A stretch of 64,000 bases of DNA from Atherinomorus stipes. Taxonomy: Eukaryota > Chordata > Actinopteri > Atheriniformes > Atherinidae. Position numbers and translations under genes: made by a program. This document shows, one piece after another, positions 1-9,964 of the stretch. Each line of letters opens with the position of its first letter. Position 1 is the first letter of the stretch. The notes under the pieces are model-generated. The model searched no databases. It saw only the letters and a program-made list of their open reading frames with translations, and had not been told where the DNA came from. The stretch covers positions 727,001-791,000 of the forward strand of contig JALJCO010008621.1 in assembly GCA_023101725.1 (NCBI GenBank), in the 5' to 3' direction.

Positions 1-1544
1 CTCAACGTTGGAGCCAGAGCTTCTGCCTTCTCCTCTGTAAAGTCTCTTGTTTGTTTCAGACACAAACGCTCCATTTCACCAAGGCATGTGACAACATAAT
101 TCACTGCTACACAGTCCTGGAGGCTCAGGTTGCTGTAATCAGTGCCTGGTATTGAGGAAGTCATGATCTCCCTCACCAAATTCTCATTCTGAGCCTGATG
201 CAGCAGGTGGAACCATCTGTAGTGCTCATCTCTGTGGCTGCGTTTAAGTTTCTCCTTGAAGTTTCCCTGAAACCAGCTTTCATAATCCCTCAACTGATCA
301 GAGTTCAGTTTTCCCAGCAGGGTTTCCAATGGTCTGTGCTGGAGTGGCTCTGAGAGCCCAGACAAGAAGATATCTAGGAACTTTGCTTTGCTTTCATATT
401 TTTCCAGAAACTTTGTCACACCTGCAAATGTGGACTCTTCCAAAAAGAAAGCAAGAGCCAAAATGAACTCTTGCATTAGTCGGGAATGAAAGGAGAATGC
501 ACACTGGCCCGACTCCTGTTCACTATCTACCTGCAGGAAAACATTCACTGAGGTAAGAAACTGTTGCAAACCAAAGGAATCAATGTGCTCTTTGGTGCAG
601 CTCGAATGTTGGTCAAGAAAGCAGTGAGAGGCCATCCTGCCGAGGGCCAACACTAGTGCTCTGTTGTGAGAGTTACTCAGTGAGAGTGTCTGAATCAGGT
701 GGACCAGAATACTTACGAACAGCTGAGAAACAGTTGTAGGAAGTTTTGCACCAGAATCAATGAGGACCTTGTAAATGGAACAAAGCGTCCAACAAAATCT
801 AGGAGAACTTCTGAAATGATAAAAGCCTAAGGTCTTCTCCATGTGTTGCAGTGCTTCACTGGCAGTCGCATGGTCAGTAAAAAAGCTGTTGAAGTAGGCT
901 TCCCGTTGGGGTTTCAGAAAGCCCAAAACTTCCACCTGATGACCACTAAAAAACTTCAGATTTCCTGTTGGCCTGGACGCCACCACAGAGGCAGCTCCGC
1001 TCAGCAGGGATCCATGAAGCAAACTGGCCAATAAATGGGGCACAGAGGCTGCCTGGCTTGGGTCAGAAACGAGGGCATGGATGGAGGGGTCCAGGCTGTA
1101 CTTGTATTCATCCAAGCCATCGAAAATAAATAACACCTCATCAGATTTCTCTAAAGCCGGGGGAATGGACTCCGGAGGGATAAGATGAAGATTGTGCTGG
1201 ATTAAAGTCTCCAAAGAGAAAACACCTTGAAGATAATTTATCTCCCTGAACTGAAAGTGGAAAACGTGAGAAAAGTTTTGAAGGTGCTCTCCTTTCGTCC
1301 AGTCCAGGATAAGCTTCTGCAGAGCAGTGGTTTTACCTGATCCCTCTGGCCCGATGAGTGCAACACTTCTGGTCTCACCAGACAAAGCGGTGCGGATAAC
1401 ATGATCAACGTTGACCTGACTTTCAGCAGTAAGCGCAGGTATATACTTATTGCTGTTAATCACACTGGCAGGCAGTTCCCCACCTAGAAATGTTGACGCG
1501 CCCTTTGACTTCAGGATATGAGTCAACACAGCAGCTTTGTCCAT
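1..1544 (-). CDS. NACHT-domain NOD-like receptor (NLR), large exon, partial at window edge
   Basis: An uninterrupted frame runs on the minus strand from an ATG at 1544 to the window edge, 514 codons, with no stop. The P-loop GPEGSGKT lies at residues 65-72 and the Walker B stretch VLFIFDGLDE at 137-146. Downstream residues (VVASRP, then a helical NACHT-associated region with FSFHSRLMQEFILALAFF) fit vertebrate NLRs of the NLRP/NLRC type. These cytosolic receptors assemble inflammasome or NF-kB complexes. A splice acceptor (TTTCTTCAG) ends at 1556 just upstream of the ATG, and a donor-like AAG|GTAACT at about 1741 may close a 5' exon. No PYD, CARD or FISNA domain is visible. LRR exons and the C-terminus would lie left of the window. 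Teleost NLRs are greatly expanded, so the exact subfamily is not assigned. Confidence 0.85.
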   Translation of the reverse strand, partial: MDKAAVLTHILKSKGASTFLGGELPASVINSNKYIPALTAESQVNVDHVIRTALSGETRSVALIGPEGSGKTTALQKLILDWTKGEHLQNFSHVFHFQFREINYLQGVFSLETLIQHNLHLIPPESIPPALEKSDEVLFIFDGLDEYKYSLDPSIHALVSDPSQAASVPHLLASLLHGSLLSGAASVVASRPTGNLKFFSGHQVEVLGFLKPQREAYFNSFFTDHATASEALQHMEKTLGFYHFRSSPRFCWTLCSIYKVLIDSGAKLPTTVSQLFVSILVHLIQTLSLSNSHNRALVLALGRMASHCFLDQHSSCTKEHIDSFGLQQFLTSVNVFLQVDSEQESGQCAFSFHSRLMQEFILALAFFLEESTFAGVTKFLEKYESKAKFLDIFLSGLSEPLQHRPLETLLGKLNSDQLRDYESWFQGNFKEKLKRSHRDEHYRWFHLLHQAQNENLVREIMTSSIPGTDYSNLSLQDCVAVNYVVTCLGEMERLCLKQTRDFTEEKAEALAPTL

Positions 1545-1559
1545 TGTGTTAATCACTGA

Positions 1560-2200
1560 AGAAAGAAACATACATTATAATACACACAGTTAAAAGCATT
1601 TACTTCCAGTTGAACAGGACAGGCAGCATGCAGTGCATTTATACAAATAAGCTGTTCTGTCCAACTCTGAGCACTGAGTCTTTACAACAAAACAACACAC
1701 ACAACCATTTTCAATTCAGGGAAGTTTAAATTAGTTACCTTGGAATAAGTGTATTTAGAAGAGAAACAGAATTGTTGTAAAGAATATCCCCAGAGAGCAG
1801 ATATATGTCTGTGTTATAGCTGGGTTCCACCCACAATGGGAAAGCAGAAGGCACATTCTTGCAAGGTTAGTGTGCAAGATTAGTGATCAAATATGGGTAG
1901 CTTAAAACAGGAAGTGTATTTGGATTTTAAACCCTGATTGCTGTCTTACAGGTAACTCCATGCCTTGTCCAAGTGTATACAACTGATTTAAAGTTGTCTT
2001 AAAATGTGTTATGAATACAAATAGTATGGATACACCTTACATAAATATATATTTTTTAAGTCCTTGAAGGTCATTTGAATTAAGAAATGAGTTATTATAT
2101 AACTAATATGTCGTAACAAGAGAATATTTGAGAACTTTTGAATGAGGACAGCTGGACCTAAACAAACTGTTGCAATTTTTACACAGTACTATGCTATATG
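1560..2200. other. NLR upstream region, no gene seen
   Basis: AT-rich sequence upstream of the NLR exon. Apart from a possible non-coding NLR 5' exon ending with a donor near 1741 on the minus strand, I see no coding signal. Confidence 0.4.
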
Positions 2201-2202
2201 GT

Positions 2203-2800
2203 GGAGTAATAGGAGTGCCACAAAAGAAAATAAACCTGGAAAAGAATAAGATAATAAATGGGAGAATATGTAGACAATGCAAATAAAATGTGTTTGTATA
2301 TATAATTTTATTTTTTTTTTCTAATTTATTTTCACATAATTTCATAGCCAGGAAAAAGGAGTGGGCATCCTAGGAGGGAGGTTCCCAACAAACACCTAGT
2401 CCTAGAACACTACCCAACAGGTCCCTGGTACCAACCCTCCCAAGGAAACAATGGTCAACCATTAATGAATTCAGGACTGGACATGGCCCGTGCTGCTTGG
2501 CCAACGTTCACAGATGGGGCAACAGCCTCTGTGGAAACAGCCCACTGTGTGTTTGTGGAGAGGAGCAGACAATGAAACACATCATTAAAGCCTGCCCTCT
2601 CCATAAAATGGAGGATTTTTAATCACCCTCAATACAGCAGACCAGGAGGCAAAGTTTGGCAGAAGGACTAAAAATAAAACATAATTTCATTATTTTAGTT
2701 TTATTAATTACCTTTCTTTAGTTTTCTCCTCTTTACTGTTTTAAATTCTTTTCCATGTTTATTCTATTTTTGTGGCACTCCTATCATTCCACACTATGGA
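2203..2800. mobile_element. LINE 3'-end fragments in inverted arrangement
   Basis: On the plus strand, 2464-2620 encodes the zinc-knuckle-like C-terminus of a non-LTR retrotransposon polymerase. The residues FRTGHG are followed by a spaced CVCGEEQTMKHI and CPLHKM. Its AT-rich tail ends near 2797 with TGTGGCACTCCTAT. The same tail occurs inverted at 2203-2265 (AATAGGAGTGCCACAAAA), so a second copy of the family lies on the minus strand with its tail pointing the other way. Both are dead fragments. Confidence 0.6.
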
Positions 2801-2871
2801 GAAAATGACTTTGAGTGTTAGTTTACGAAGAATTACCTGGATGATACTGAACGGTAGATGCGCCTGCCCGA

Positions 2872-2880
2872 ACCGGAAGA
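2872..2880 (+). promoter_or_regulatory. ETS/GABP-type site ACCGGAAG
   Basis: A perfect ACCGGAAG is followed by GAA repeats. About 60 bp downstream an ATG at 2938-2940 is directly followed by GTAAGA, a splice-donor-like sequence. Together they resemble the start of a housekeeping-type gene, but no convincing coding body is seen. Confidence 0.3.
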
Positions 2881-3046
2881 AGAAGAAGAAGAAAGCTTCA
2901 GTTAGCTTGTTAATAAACGCTGGCTAAGTCGTCGACGATGGTAAGACTGGTGTTAGCCAAGTTTTGTTTTCAGGCCAGTGTCGCATAAGTTAACCTAAAA
3001 CTACTCATGGTTAGCGGTGCAAAATATCCATTCTCTTGTTCGTCAA

Positions 3047-3109
3047 AGACATAATGTCCATCCGTGGACATTGTGTCTGGTGAGGGAGTGGCTGTAACAC
3101 TCCCTCACC
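3047..3109. repeat. Two abutting hairpins
   Basis: Hairpin 1 pairs 3047-3060 with 3065-3078 (13 of 14 bp, loop TCCG). Hairpin 2 starts at the next base and pairs 3079-3090 with 3098-3109 (12 of 12 bp, GGTGAGGGAGTG, 7-nt loop). No gap separates them. Confidence 0.7.
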
Positions 3110-3127
3110 GCGCTGTCGCTTCCTGCA

Positions 3128-3260
3128 ATTCTGTTCAATTCAATTCAAACTTTATTTCAGACACAAGAAATATGGTCCATAGAGAAATAAAAACCAGGTA
3201 TTAAAAAACAGTACAATAAATAACATACAGTATAAAATGTGCTAACGCAATGTGCTAACA
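3128..3260. repeat. Interspersed-repeat fragment (TTCAATTCAAACTTTATT type)
   Basis: Starts with the TTCAATTCAA-ACTTTATTTC motif common at the ends of fish retroposons and continues A/T-rich. The class is not determined. Confidence 0.4.
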
Positions 3261-3408
3261 CAAATAAACGTGTAATATCATTTCTGACTGGGGGAAGATG
3301 AGAGGAGTTCAGCCTTTACAGGGCTGATGGGTATGATTTTAGACTCTTGTCTTGGATTGTAAGGTTGAAGATTAAGAACTAATATACTTAATAAATTAAT
3401 AAACTAAT

Positions 3409-3730
3409 CAAAGTCGCCGCGGAGCAGAAAAGAAAACGGAAAAACAAACAAAGAACAACAAACCCTAAACCAGGAAAAAGACTTGATAAGCGACTCAGTA
3501 AACTCAAGTCTGATGTGAAATAGAAACGCACAAAGCTAGTAAGAATGCACGAGGAAAAGCCACAAAGATTCAAAGCAAAACAGGAAGTTAAACAGAAAAT
3601 TATCAACGAGAAAATCCGTACGGTCAAACTGCTGGTAAATATCATGGTAAATATTGGTGGGTTGAGTGTTCTGATGCCAGCAAGGATGTTTTGGTCAAGG
3701 TTTTATATGATCCATAATTTTAGGAAATGA
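3409..3730 (+). pseudogene. Lys/Arg-rich coding-like remnant, unidentified
   Basis: A frame from about 3410 to 3526 reads as a very basic segment (AEQKRKRKNK, then KRLDKRLSKLKSDVK) and stops at TAG. A different frame (3545-3730) continues with another charged helical stretch (MHEEKPQRFKAKQEVKQK). The composition resembles a nucleolar or ribosome-biogenesis protein split by a frameshift, such as a decayed retrocopy or an exon with its intron. I do not recognise the family. It could also be chance in A-rich DNA. Confidence 0.25.
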
Positions 3731-4576
3731 GTATGCGATAACAGCAATGCATTTATTTTCTCTGGTCAACTTAAGTAGCCTGCAGAGGTCAGTCTTGCCT
3801 CAAGGATGGAGACATTCTGTGTTCAGATTGTCAGAAAAACTTGCTGAATTCTGTATAAATGTTGTAGAATTAGTTTTAAAACTATTTATGAAGACATGAA
3901 TTATGTTAATATTGATTTATTTACTCCTGAAGTACAATTGTGTCCCATTTGAATGTTTTTTACTCAATAGCCTTTATCAAAAAGTACATCCACTTTTTCT
4001 CCTCCCTTGAAAAATTTAGAATAATGCCAACTAAATAGATAAAATCATGGATGTGAACACGTTAAAGTTGAGATTAATGTAAATAACTAACAGATACACC
4101 AAGAAATCTTAGAGAGAACCCCCATCTGAACAGGGGGAACATGCAAACTCCACACAGAAATTCCCCAGTCAAGATTTGACAACCTTCTTACTGTGAATTT
4201 ACAGGTTTTGAGAGAGCAGTTCAGAGTGATCTTCTCAGCTACAGTACATTAACTTCTAACTTCATTCATTCATTCATTCATTCATTCATTTATTCATTTT
4301 ATTTCAGCATTTTGATGATGGTTATACAAAGCAGTTAGCTAAACAAAATTGATGTATTTATATATTTATTTTGAATTATTATTAAAAGAAAGACAAACAA
4401 TACTGTTTATTATTTATTTCCAACACAGCAAGTTGTATCAAGTAAACGGAAAACAAACCGACAGTCTTGCATGCTTCACATTTGTGCTGTCCGCTAAAAC
4501 AATAGTAGGTTCCAAAGAGATTATTATCAAGGTCAAATTTAAAGGCTGGTCTGAGCATAGCAACATGTTTTCAGCT
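3731..4576. other. Keratin 3' flank with (TTCA)n microsatellite
   Basis: Contains a TTCA tetranucleotide run at 4261-4297. A minus-strand AATAAA (plus TTTATT at 4365-4370), about 207 bp past the keratin stop, is its likely poly(A) signal. Nothing else is seen. Confidence 0.5.
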
Positions 4577-7463
4577 TTAGCTGTAAGACCTGTCATGGGT
4601 CTCTACTGTCTTGATGAGAACAGGGCCTGACCTTCTCCGCTGATGGGTGTTAACCACGGCTGCTGTTAGAAAGAATACGCTACAATCAAATACACATAGA
4701 CAGGACAAGGTGTCACAATAATCTCCTCAGTGGTGCTATTAATGGAATTATTTTCTAGTCAAATACTCACTTTTGGTGGGAGCTGCCTGGATGTTAATAA
4801 TAGAGTCCTGGCCAAGTCTGTCAATGAAAAAACATGAGATACATTATTGATGCAATGGTAAATTCTGTGCAAACAAGATATTACTTTGGGGAAAATTACC
4901 AACCCAAAGAAAAAAGAAAGGAAAGGAAAAAGTATGCCAATGACACTTCAGGGGCTTTTTGATTCATAATTGCCATGAGGCAAATTTAAGGAATCCTTCT
5001 GAAAAGTTGCAATCAAGTTGAAGATCTGCTAAAACTCACCTTTCCTCCTCGCCCTCCAGCAGTTTTCTGTAGGTTGAGATCTCTATGTCGAGGGCCAGTT
5101 TAAGATTCATGAGCTCCTGGTACTCTTTGAGCTGCCAAGCCATGTCCTGCTTGGCTTTCTGCAGAGCCTGCTCCAGGTCCTTGATGCGGCTCTTGGCATC
5201 CAGTATGGCTTGTTCCCCACGCTGTTCCACTTCAGCAATATTACTTTCAATGCTCGCTCGCTGCACAAAAATGAACATTTATGAAAATCTGAGTTTTTCA
5301 GCCACTCCTTGCAAGCAGAGGACAAGGCAACTATATAATCTGGCTAGTTTATGATAATAAGAGCAAACTGTCATGGATGCTACCCTGTCTCACATAAGTC
5401 TGTAAAACAGCAACTAACTTTGTACTATTGCTTAAAGCTCTCCTGGTGTTTTTTTTTTTTTTTTTTTAACTGCAATTAAATGGTTCCCTTTGACTATAAA
5501 TGAATCATCTTCCACCCACCTGTGTCCTCAAAGCATCAATCTCATGTTGTATGCGGCTAATGGCTCGTTTGAGCTCCGCTATTTCCCCCTTGGTGGTATG
5601 CAGCTCACTGTCATACTGGTTTGCTTCAGCAGTCATCTGGTTAAACTGGTGTAGATAGGAACAAGGCACCAGGGAACAAAGACAAGAAACCATATGTCGT
5701 CAGTTTGGTAAAAAGATCAGGACCATCATGCAAATTCTTTATTGTTGACCCATTAACACTCCCAGTTTGGAATGAAAACCTGTTTTACTTATTGGTTTAT
5801 TAGGCCTCAGGGCAAGTTGAACAAAACTGGACCAGCCCATCATGATGCAACATAACGTTGCTTGTTATCTTAACTCAGGTGTGAAGGACAGTTACCATCT
5901 GGCTTTTAAAAAAGAGATCATCTATTTTATTTTATTTTATTTTATTTGAGAGGGACATTGTAATGAACATGGGAACAAGAGAAGTCTGTGGCTGATGCTG
6001 TACAAGTAGAGTTTATAGCCATGGCTAGTTTACAGCTCTTAACCCTGGCTGGTCATTTCTATACAAAATAAAATAAACATAACACAATAAAATACGATAA
6101 CACATTATAAAACCAAAACTTTACCATTTTTCACGCTATTTCTCACCTTTGTCTTGTACCAGTTTTCAGCATCTTTGCGGCTGCGGGTAGCAATGTCCTC
6201 ATACTGAGCCCGAACATCAGACACAATCTGATCCATGTTCAGCCCGCGGGAGTTGTCCATCTGAACCACCACAGAGGTGTCCTTCATGCTGTCCTGTAGC
6301 TCACGCAGCTCCTTTCATAGAACAACACATACAGAAGCGTAAGAGGAGAAAACATACAGAACAACGGATTCTGAGAAGATTCACAAAGAGGTTTTATGTA
6401 CCGCATCATACAGAGCCTTGAGGAAGTTCATTTCATCACTGATAGCAAATACCCTGTCATTTAGGTCCACCTTGGACAGATATCCCGTGTCCACATCCTG
6501 GAAGCACAAAGAACAAGTCGGCATTATTTCATGACAAGTGACTCAACATAACTAAATACTTTAGCAACCAAAGTGGAGAAATTTGAAGTTGGAAATGAGA
6601 CCGGCAATGCTTTTTTCCTTTTTAACTGGTTTAATAATAGTTACCTTTTTGAGCAAGACAAACTCATTCTCTGCATCATTCCTTTTGTTGACCTCTTCCT
6701 CATACCTGAAACACCCACAAATATCACATTACACATGCAGTGCAGTCTTATCAGTGTGTGCACCTAATTTCCATATGCCTAAACCTCATTTCCATTTCAG
6801 TTACAAATGTCTCACTTTGTCTTGCAGTCGTCCACTTGTCTGTGCATGGAACTGCACTCCATGTTAAGTCTGTTTTTGTGATCCCCGAGAAGTTCCAGCT
6901 GTCTTTGCAGGTTGGCGATGTGGGCTTTCAGCATGGGCTCAATGTCAGAGGGAGCGGCAGTCTGTTCCTGCAGCAGCTTCCATTTGGTTTCCAGCATTTT
7001 GTTCTGCTGCTCCAGGTTTCTCACCTGGATCACAAATATCAAGAAGGTCAAACATCATTTAGGGATCACAGATGTTTCTACGCCTAATCATCAGTTCAAA
7101 GACCAACAAAAAAGCTTGTTTTGGTTCACCTGAATTATCTAAATGACACCAATTTAAAGTTTTTACCAATCAAACATGAATATGAGTTAGCTTTATTCAT
7201 ACCTTGTCAATGAACGAGGCAAAGCGGTTGTTGAGACTCTTGATCTGTTCTTTCTCCTTGGTGCGGACAGCTTGAACAGAGGGGTCGATGTCTGTCTTCA
7301 CTGGCGTGAGCAGGCTTTTGTTGAAGGTGACAGCTGTAATAGGAGCCCCATGATTAGGGGTGCTGATTCTGGGGATGGAGTATGATCCTAAAGACTTGGT
7401 GCTGAAGCCTCCTGAGGACATGTAAAGTCCAGGTCGGGTGTTGCGCTGGCTTCTGATACTCAT
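4577..7463 (-). CDS. Type II keratin (K8-like), complete, nine exons
   Basis: Intermediate-filament protein that pairs with a type I keratin in epithelial cytoplasm. Exons: 7463-7203, 7024-6816, 6705-6645, 6497-6402, 6311-6147, 5645-5520, 5260-5040, 4817-4771 and 4662-4577. The total is 1272 nt (423 aa), with all phases consistent. Exon sizes match the classic type II pattern (209, 61, 96, 165, 126, 221). The head is residues 1 to about 68 (Ser/Thr-rich). The rod starts at [12 protein letters not shown], the helix-initiation motif, and ends at [20 protein letters not shown] then KLLEGEEE, the helix-termination motif. The tail is short, about 40 residues ending THDRSYS, and lacks the Gly-rich repeats of epidermal keratins, hence the K8-like (simple epithelial) call. 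The exact orthologue is not assigned. Confidence 0.92.
5924..5946. repeat. (TTTTA)n microsatellite in keratin intron 5
   Basis: Four to five tandem TTTTA units in the intron between 5645 and 6147, followed by an A/T-rich repeat-like stretch to about 6100. Confidence 0.7.
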
Positions 7464-7554
7464 GGCGTTGGTGTGTGGAGATCTCTGCTGTCGAGGATGG
7501 AGAGTTCAGGTGGTGGTTGAGCTCTGCAGTGCATGTCTTATCTGTTTTGGCTAC

Positions 7555-7563
7555 TTTATAAAG
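7555..7563 (-). promoter_or_regulatory. TATA box of the keratin gene
   Basis: TTTATAAAG on the minus strand, about 92-100 bp upstream of the keratin ATG at 7463. The spacing leaves room for a 5' UTR of about 65 nt. TATA promoters are usual for keratin genes. Confidence 0.65.
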
Positions 7564-7569
7564 CAGCAC

Positions 7570-8130
7570 TGGGTGTGGCATGATAGTGATGTTATGTGAA
7601 TGTGGGTTAACCAGTTTTGGCACATACCACCTGTTCTCCCACCTACCCCTCTGCGAAGATGCATTTCTCGAGTTGTCACACTGGAATTTAATCTTGGTTT
7701 AAGGCTACAGGCGTGTTGCTTTTAACACATTAGACTTTTTCTGGAGGTGCGAATTGGGTCTATTTAAAAGTCAAAAGATATTTCAGCACCATAATTCAAG
7801 AAGTCATCAAGACACTAAATCTTTATTGAGAAAAAGCATCAAATTAAATGAGAGTTCACTGTAATACTGTAGGAGTAAAGTTTGATTTATTTCAAACATC
7901 TAGTGGTGAAAATAACAAGAGAGTTTCATGTTTTACCCAGGCTGAGTCACAATGAATGTGACATCACATTCATTATCTGATATGATGGAATAATGAAAAG
8001 TTACTCAAGAAATTCTTATCAGTTTTCTCCCACACCCTTCCGTTAGGACATCGTCAATAGCGTAGCTAAATAAAAACTCATGCTGGTATTTGGGCACATC
8101 ATGTTAAAAAAATAAGTCCCCTTTCAGCTC
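7570..8130. other. Keratin upstream region
   Basis: No coding signal. Contains a TGAGTCA (AP-1 type) site at 7943-7949, which may be a keratin enhancer element. Confidence 0.35.
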
Positions 8131-9430
8131 ATAAGCACCCTTACAGACTGGGCCTGTAAGGGTGACATGGGCCCCCCCTTGTGGGCTTACCACCTTTGAG
8201 AGGGGTCACAGGAGTCAGGTGCAGCGTGAGTTGGGTGATGGCTGAGGGCGGGGACCATGGTGGTCTGAACCTTGGCTGCAGAAACTGGCTCTAGAGACGT
8301 GGAACATCACCTTTCTAGTGGGGAGGAAGCTTGAGATGGTGCAGAAGGTTGAACAGACTAGAAATAGACGGATTCACCTCAACCCACAGTCTGGTCTCCC
8401 TAGAAAAGGCTGGACTCTCTTCCACCCTGGAGCTGCTTCCTGTGAGAGGCGTTGAGTGGGTGTGGGCATACTCATTGGCCCCCACCCTGATGCTTGCATA
8501 TTGGGGTTTATCCCAGTGAACAAGAGGGTAGCTTCCCTCTGCCTTTGGATGGGGGTACAGGTCCTTACTGTTGTTTGAGCCTACACACCTAACAGCAGTT
8601 CAGGGTATCCATCCTTTAATGAGTCCTTGGACGGAGTGTTGGAAAACATCCCTGCTGGGGACTCCTTCATTCTGCCAGGGGACTTGACCCACTGAGCAAA
8701 AGACGTCTATTAGACTTCTTGTCTAAAGTTTAGACCGAAATTGGCCCATCTAAAATTGGTCTACATTTCACCCCGAATCTAGACTATGAATCCATTTATT
8801 GTAAATATAACATAAAAAACAACTGTAAGCTTTATAAATGATGGGCAAATGATGGATAAAAACATTTTTAACAGTCATTTGTTAATGTACAGAGTAGTTT
8901 AGATTTATACTCAATTTAGACGTCTAAATAAAGACTTCATATCTTTTTTTAGACCATTGAATAAATACATTAAATAATGACAACTGACAAAAAAAATAAC
9001 TGCATCTTGCACGGCTGTCCAAATATTGGACTTAAATGATTTGAATGGCCGTTGATCAATATACAATAAAGTATATTTTTAGCCTTGATTTAGGCGTCTA
9101 AGGACCATTAGGCGTCTGTTAGATGTCTTTTAGACCAAAAAATGCTCGGTGGGGACTGCTCACATGGGGAATGAAAGTGAGCCCTATGGACATGATATGA
9201 AGGGACAGCCCCCTGATCTGAGAGGTGTTGTATTATTGGACAACTGTGCTTGTTACAGATTGTCCCTTATGATCACCTGTTCAAACATGAGTCTCCACAC
9301 ATGCACCTGGCACCAGGACGCTCTAGGCTCACTCAGTTTGATGATCGACTTTGTAGTCTTATCGTCAGACTTACTGTACGCGCCAGGTTTGCTGGTGTTG
9401 TCATGTCGTGCATTTATGATCTTCAGTTAG
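8131..9430 (+). mobile_element. Non-LTR retrotransposon, APE-type endonuclease region, interrupted
   Basis: Broken frames read as the endonuclease domain of a fish LINE. At 8540-8687 they give RVASLCLWMG, then YTPNSSSGYPSF and a degraded GDSFILPGDL, where GDFN is expected. After an inserted element, 9156-9385 continues with HMGNESEP, PPDLRGVVLLDNC, CTWHQDALG and MIDFVVLSSD, the conserved C-terminal endonuclease motifs. Several stops and frameshifts make it inactive. The reverse transcriptase region is absent. Confidence 0.8.
8688..9153. mobile_element. 466-bp MITE nested in the LINE, 2-bp target duplication
   Basis: The element begins CCCACTGAGCA and ends TGCTCGGTGGG, imperfect terminal inverted repeats (10 of 11). 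It is flanked by GA on each side (8686-8687 and 9154-9155). Removing it restores the spacing of the endonuclease reading. The interior is packed with GTCTAA/TTAGAC and GACGTCTA motifs near both ends. It encodes no protein. The superfamily is not assigned. Confidence 0.75.
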
Positions 9431-9630
9431 TCAGTCTTGTGTTTATTAGAATGTAATGCTTGTAGTCTTGTTTCATATCTCATGCAGTTCCATTCCACGA
9501 TCTAATGAAACATCTTGAAGGGCTCCAATCTCAAGATCTCACTGGGTCAAAACAGACTTTTTACACAGTCACACAATTATATTGTGTCAAGTGTCTTTTT
9601 ATTTTACAAATTAGATTGAAGTTAAGTTGA
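9431..9630. other. No feature seen
   Basis: Short unannotated spacer between the LINE fragment and the next repeat. Confidence 0.4.
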
Positions 9631-9637
9631 GTTGAGT

Positions 9638-9795
9638 TAAGTTGCACGGTGGCATGGTGGTTAGCACCACAGCCTCACAGTAAAAAGGTTGCTAGTTCGC
9701 CTCCTGGCTGGGGAGGGGATTCAAACAATTCCAACAGTGGCCTTCCTGTGTGGAGTTTGTATGTTCTCCCTGTGCATGTGTGGATTCTCTCATGA
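9638..9795 (+). repeat. 'GCACGGTGGC' fish interspersed repeat, truncated
   Basis: Starts GCACGGTGGCATGGTGGTTAG and continues with CCTCACAG and GTTCGC-like box B positions, then GTGTGGAGTTTGTATGTTCTC. This is a very common fish retroposon. A longer copy lies at 51717-52067. Confidence 0.75.
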
Positions 9796-9964
9796 AGTTA
9801 ATCATATACAAAAACTATGTATGAAATACTTTAATATATATTTTACACACAGATTGTCAAAGCACATTGCAAAATAACAGTCAAGAGGATTAAACCCAAA
9901 TGAATAGAGAGAAAACAAAAAACTGAAGCAGGACCAGAAATAATGGGAATCTTCCTGTTATTTT

